64,000 bases of DNA from Cylindrospermum sp. FACHB-282 (GTDB lineage Bacteria > Cyanobacteriota > Cyanobacteriia > Cyanobacteriales > Nostocaceae): assembly GCF_014697195.1 (NCBI RefSeq), contig NZ_JACJRJ010000027.1, positions 22,092 through 86,091 on the forward strand, read 5' to 3'. This document shows positions 63,171 through 64,000 of the stretch, in pieces. The number at the start of each line of letters is the position of its first letter. Positions within the stretch are counted from its first letter, which is position 1. Under the pieces are notes generated by a model that was not told where the DNA came from, ran no database searches, and saw only the letters and a list, made by a program, of their open reading frames with translations. The position numbers and the translations under genes are program-made.

Positions 63171-63917
63171 TTACAAATTCACTTCTTGTTGTTGATACAG
63201 GTAATAGTAATGAGCTTTAGCAGCCATTAATGCTTGATGGTTTCCTTGTTCTATGACTCTGCTATTGTCCATTACGACAATGATGTCTGCATTACTAACA
63301 GTGTTGAGACGGTGGGTAATAAAAAAGACTGTACTATTCTTAAATGCTTTGGCTAAATTCAGACAGATTTGGCGCTCAGTGGGATAGTCTAAAGCGCTGG
63401 TTGCTTCATCTAAAACTAATAATTTTGGTCGTTGCAAAACAGAACGGGCGATCGCAATTCTCTGTCTTTGTCCTCCAGAAAGTGCTGCACCCCGTTCACC
63501 CACCCGCGTATTGTACCCGTTGGGCAAATTCATGATAAATTCGTGAGCAGCGGCAATCTGAGCGGCTTCGATGATTTCATCAGTGGTGGCATCAGGATTA
63601 GTCAGGGCGATATTATCCTGAACCGTGCCGTCAAATAATAATGTTTCTTGGGGAACTATCCCGATTTGTCGCCGCAGGGAATAAAGTTCCACTTTGGAAA
63701 TGTCGTAACCATCAACCAAAATTCTCCCAGACTCTGTTTCGTAAAGTCTGAGCAATAATTTCATCAGCGTACTTTTGCCTGAGCCGCTTTGTCCGACAAT
63801 ACCAATAAATTTACCTGCGGGAAAATCGAGGTTGACATTGCAAAGTTGCAAAGGGCCACTCGTGGCAAATCTGAAGGAAACATTGTCATAGTTGTAAAAA
63901 ATATAGACAAATATCTT
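63171..63917 (-). pseudogene. ABC exporter ATPase domain, N-terminal membrane domain missing
   Basis: The minus-strand frame is open from 63917 (stop at 63918-63920) to 63171, about 248 codons. It contains a complete exporter-type nucleotide-binding domain: YDNVSFRFA start, Walker A GQSGSGKSTLM, Q loop IVPQETLLFDGT, signature LSGGQRQRIAIA, Walker B LLVLDEATSALD, H loop FITHRLN. No membrane domain or C39 peptidase domain is fused and the upstream sequence is unrelated. The first start codon available is TTG at 63851. Type-I exporters of this kind are normally 700-1000 residues, so this is a decayed or truncated partner of the HlyD gene. Confidence 0.6.
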
Positions 63918-64000
63918 TTACTTTGAAAGTGTTACCTTTACTGGGGAAACTACAATCCCCTGTATCCCATCTGCAAAAGCATTAGGGATTGCTTTTCTGA

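Overview
The window comes from a filamentous, heterocyst-forming cyanobacterium of the Nostoc/Anabaena group. The evidence is the many copies of the HIP1 octamer GCGATCGC, four photosystem I subunit genes (psaL, psaJ, psaF, psaK), a Tic22-like and a SecDF pair, HetZ/PatU-like genes at the left edge, heptanucleotide tandem repeats and abundant palindromic interspersed repeats. No ribosomal RNA is present. There are two tRNAs, Pro(UGG) and Phe(GAA).

Layout. 0-4.2 kb: HetZ-like and PatU-like genes, then a membrane transglutaminase-like protein that lacks its catalytic Cys and His. 4.4-9.6 kb: remA-like, gmk, psaL, psaJ, psaF, tsaD, alpha/beta hydrolase. 9.6-12.2 kb: ACT-domain protein, transposon remnants, a GNAT enzyme. 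12.5-21.8 kb: tRNA-Pro, tic22, prmC, a CRISPR-like degenerate tandem repeat, tsaC, a degenerate histidine kinase, a second GNAT, secF, secD, pdhB. 21.9-25.3 kb: a small accessory island with three HTH regulators (two in tandem), 26-bp tandem repeats, a HigBA-type toxin-antitoxin pair and a winged-helix/Rep-like gene behind GTGCATA repeats. 25.3-38.6 kb: hemB, DUF4870, prfC, an M48-like pseudoprotease, an RRM protein, a sucrose-phosphate-synthase-like glycosyltransferase between inverted repeats, an NFACT/RqcH protein and a PEP-CTERM protein. 38.7-43.5 kb: a porin divergent from znuA-znuC-znuB, with a Zur-box match between them. 43.6-47 kb: tRNA-Phe followed by a compact tyrosine-integrase module between 11-bp-period repeats, a Uma2 protein, and a Z1-type ATPase fragment cut off at a MITE-like element. 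47-53 kb: small membrane-protein operon, TPM protein, cobH, dapB, Uma2. 53.1-61.5 kb: a cluster carrying two more Zur-box matches. 61.5-64 kb: HlyD-type adaptor and a truncated ABC ATPase.

The most interesting content is the zinc-limitation theme. Three near-perfect matches to the cyanobacterial Zur palindrome TGATAATNATTATCA precede znuA, a CobW-like P-loop gene and a classical CobW/COG0523 GTPase. The P-loop gene is translationally coupled to a metallophosphatase in which two canonical metal ligands are replaced by Cys and the catalytic His by Trp. A paralogue that has lost essentially every metal ligand follows. Just upstream of the CobW GTPase lies an alpha/beta-hydrolase-fold protein whose nucleophile Ser is Gly. 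A WD40 protein and a second metal-binding lipoprotein follow it. This looks like a zinc-sparing or zinc-allocation locus built partly from pseudoenzymes. Assignment to Zur rests on sequence matches only.

A second theme is that several proteins in the window (transglutaminase-like, M48-like, histidine-kinase-like, hydrolase-like, phosphatase-like) keep a fold but lack catalytic residues.
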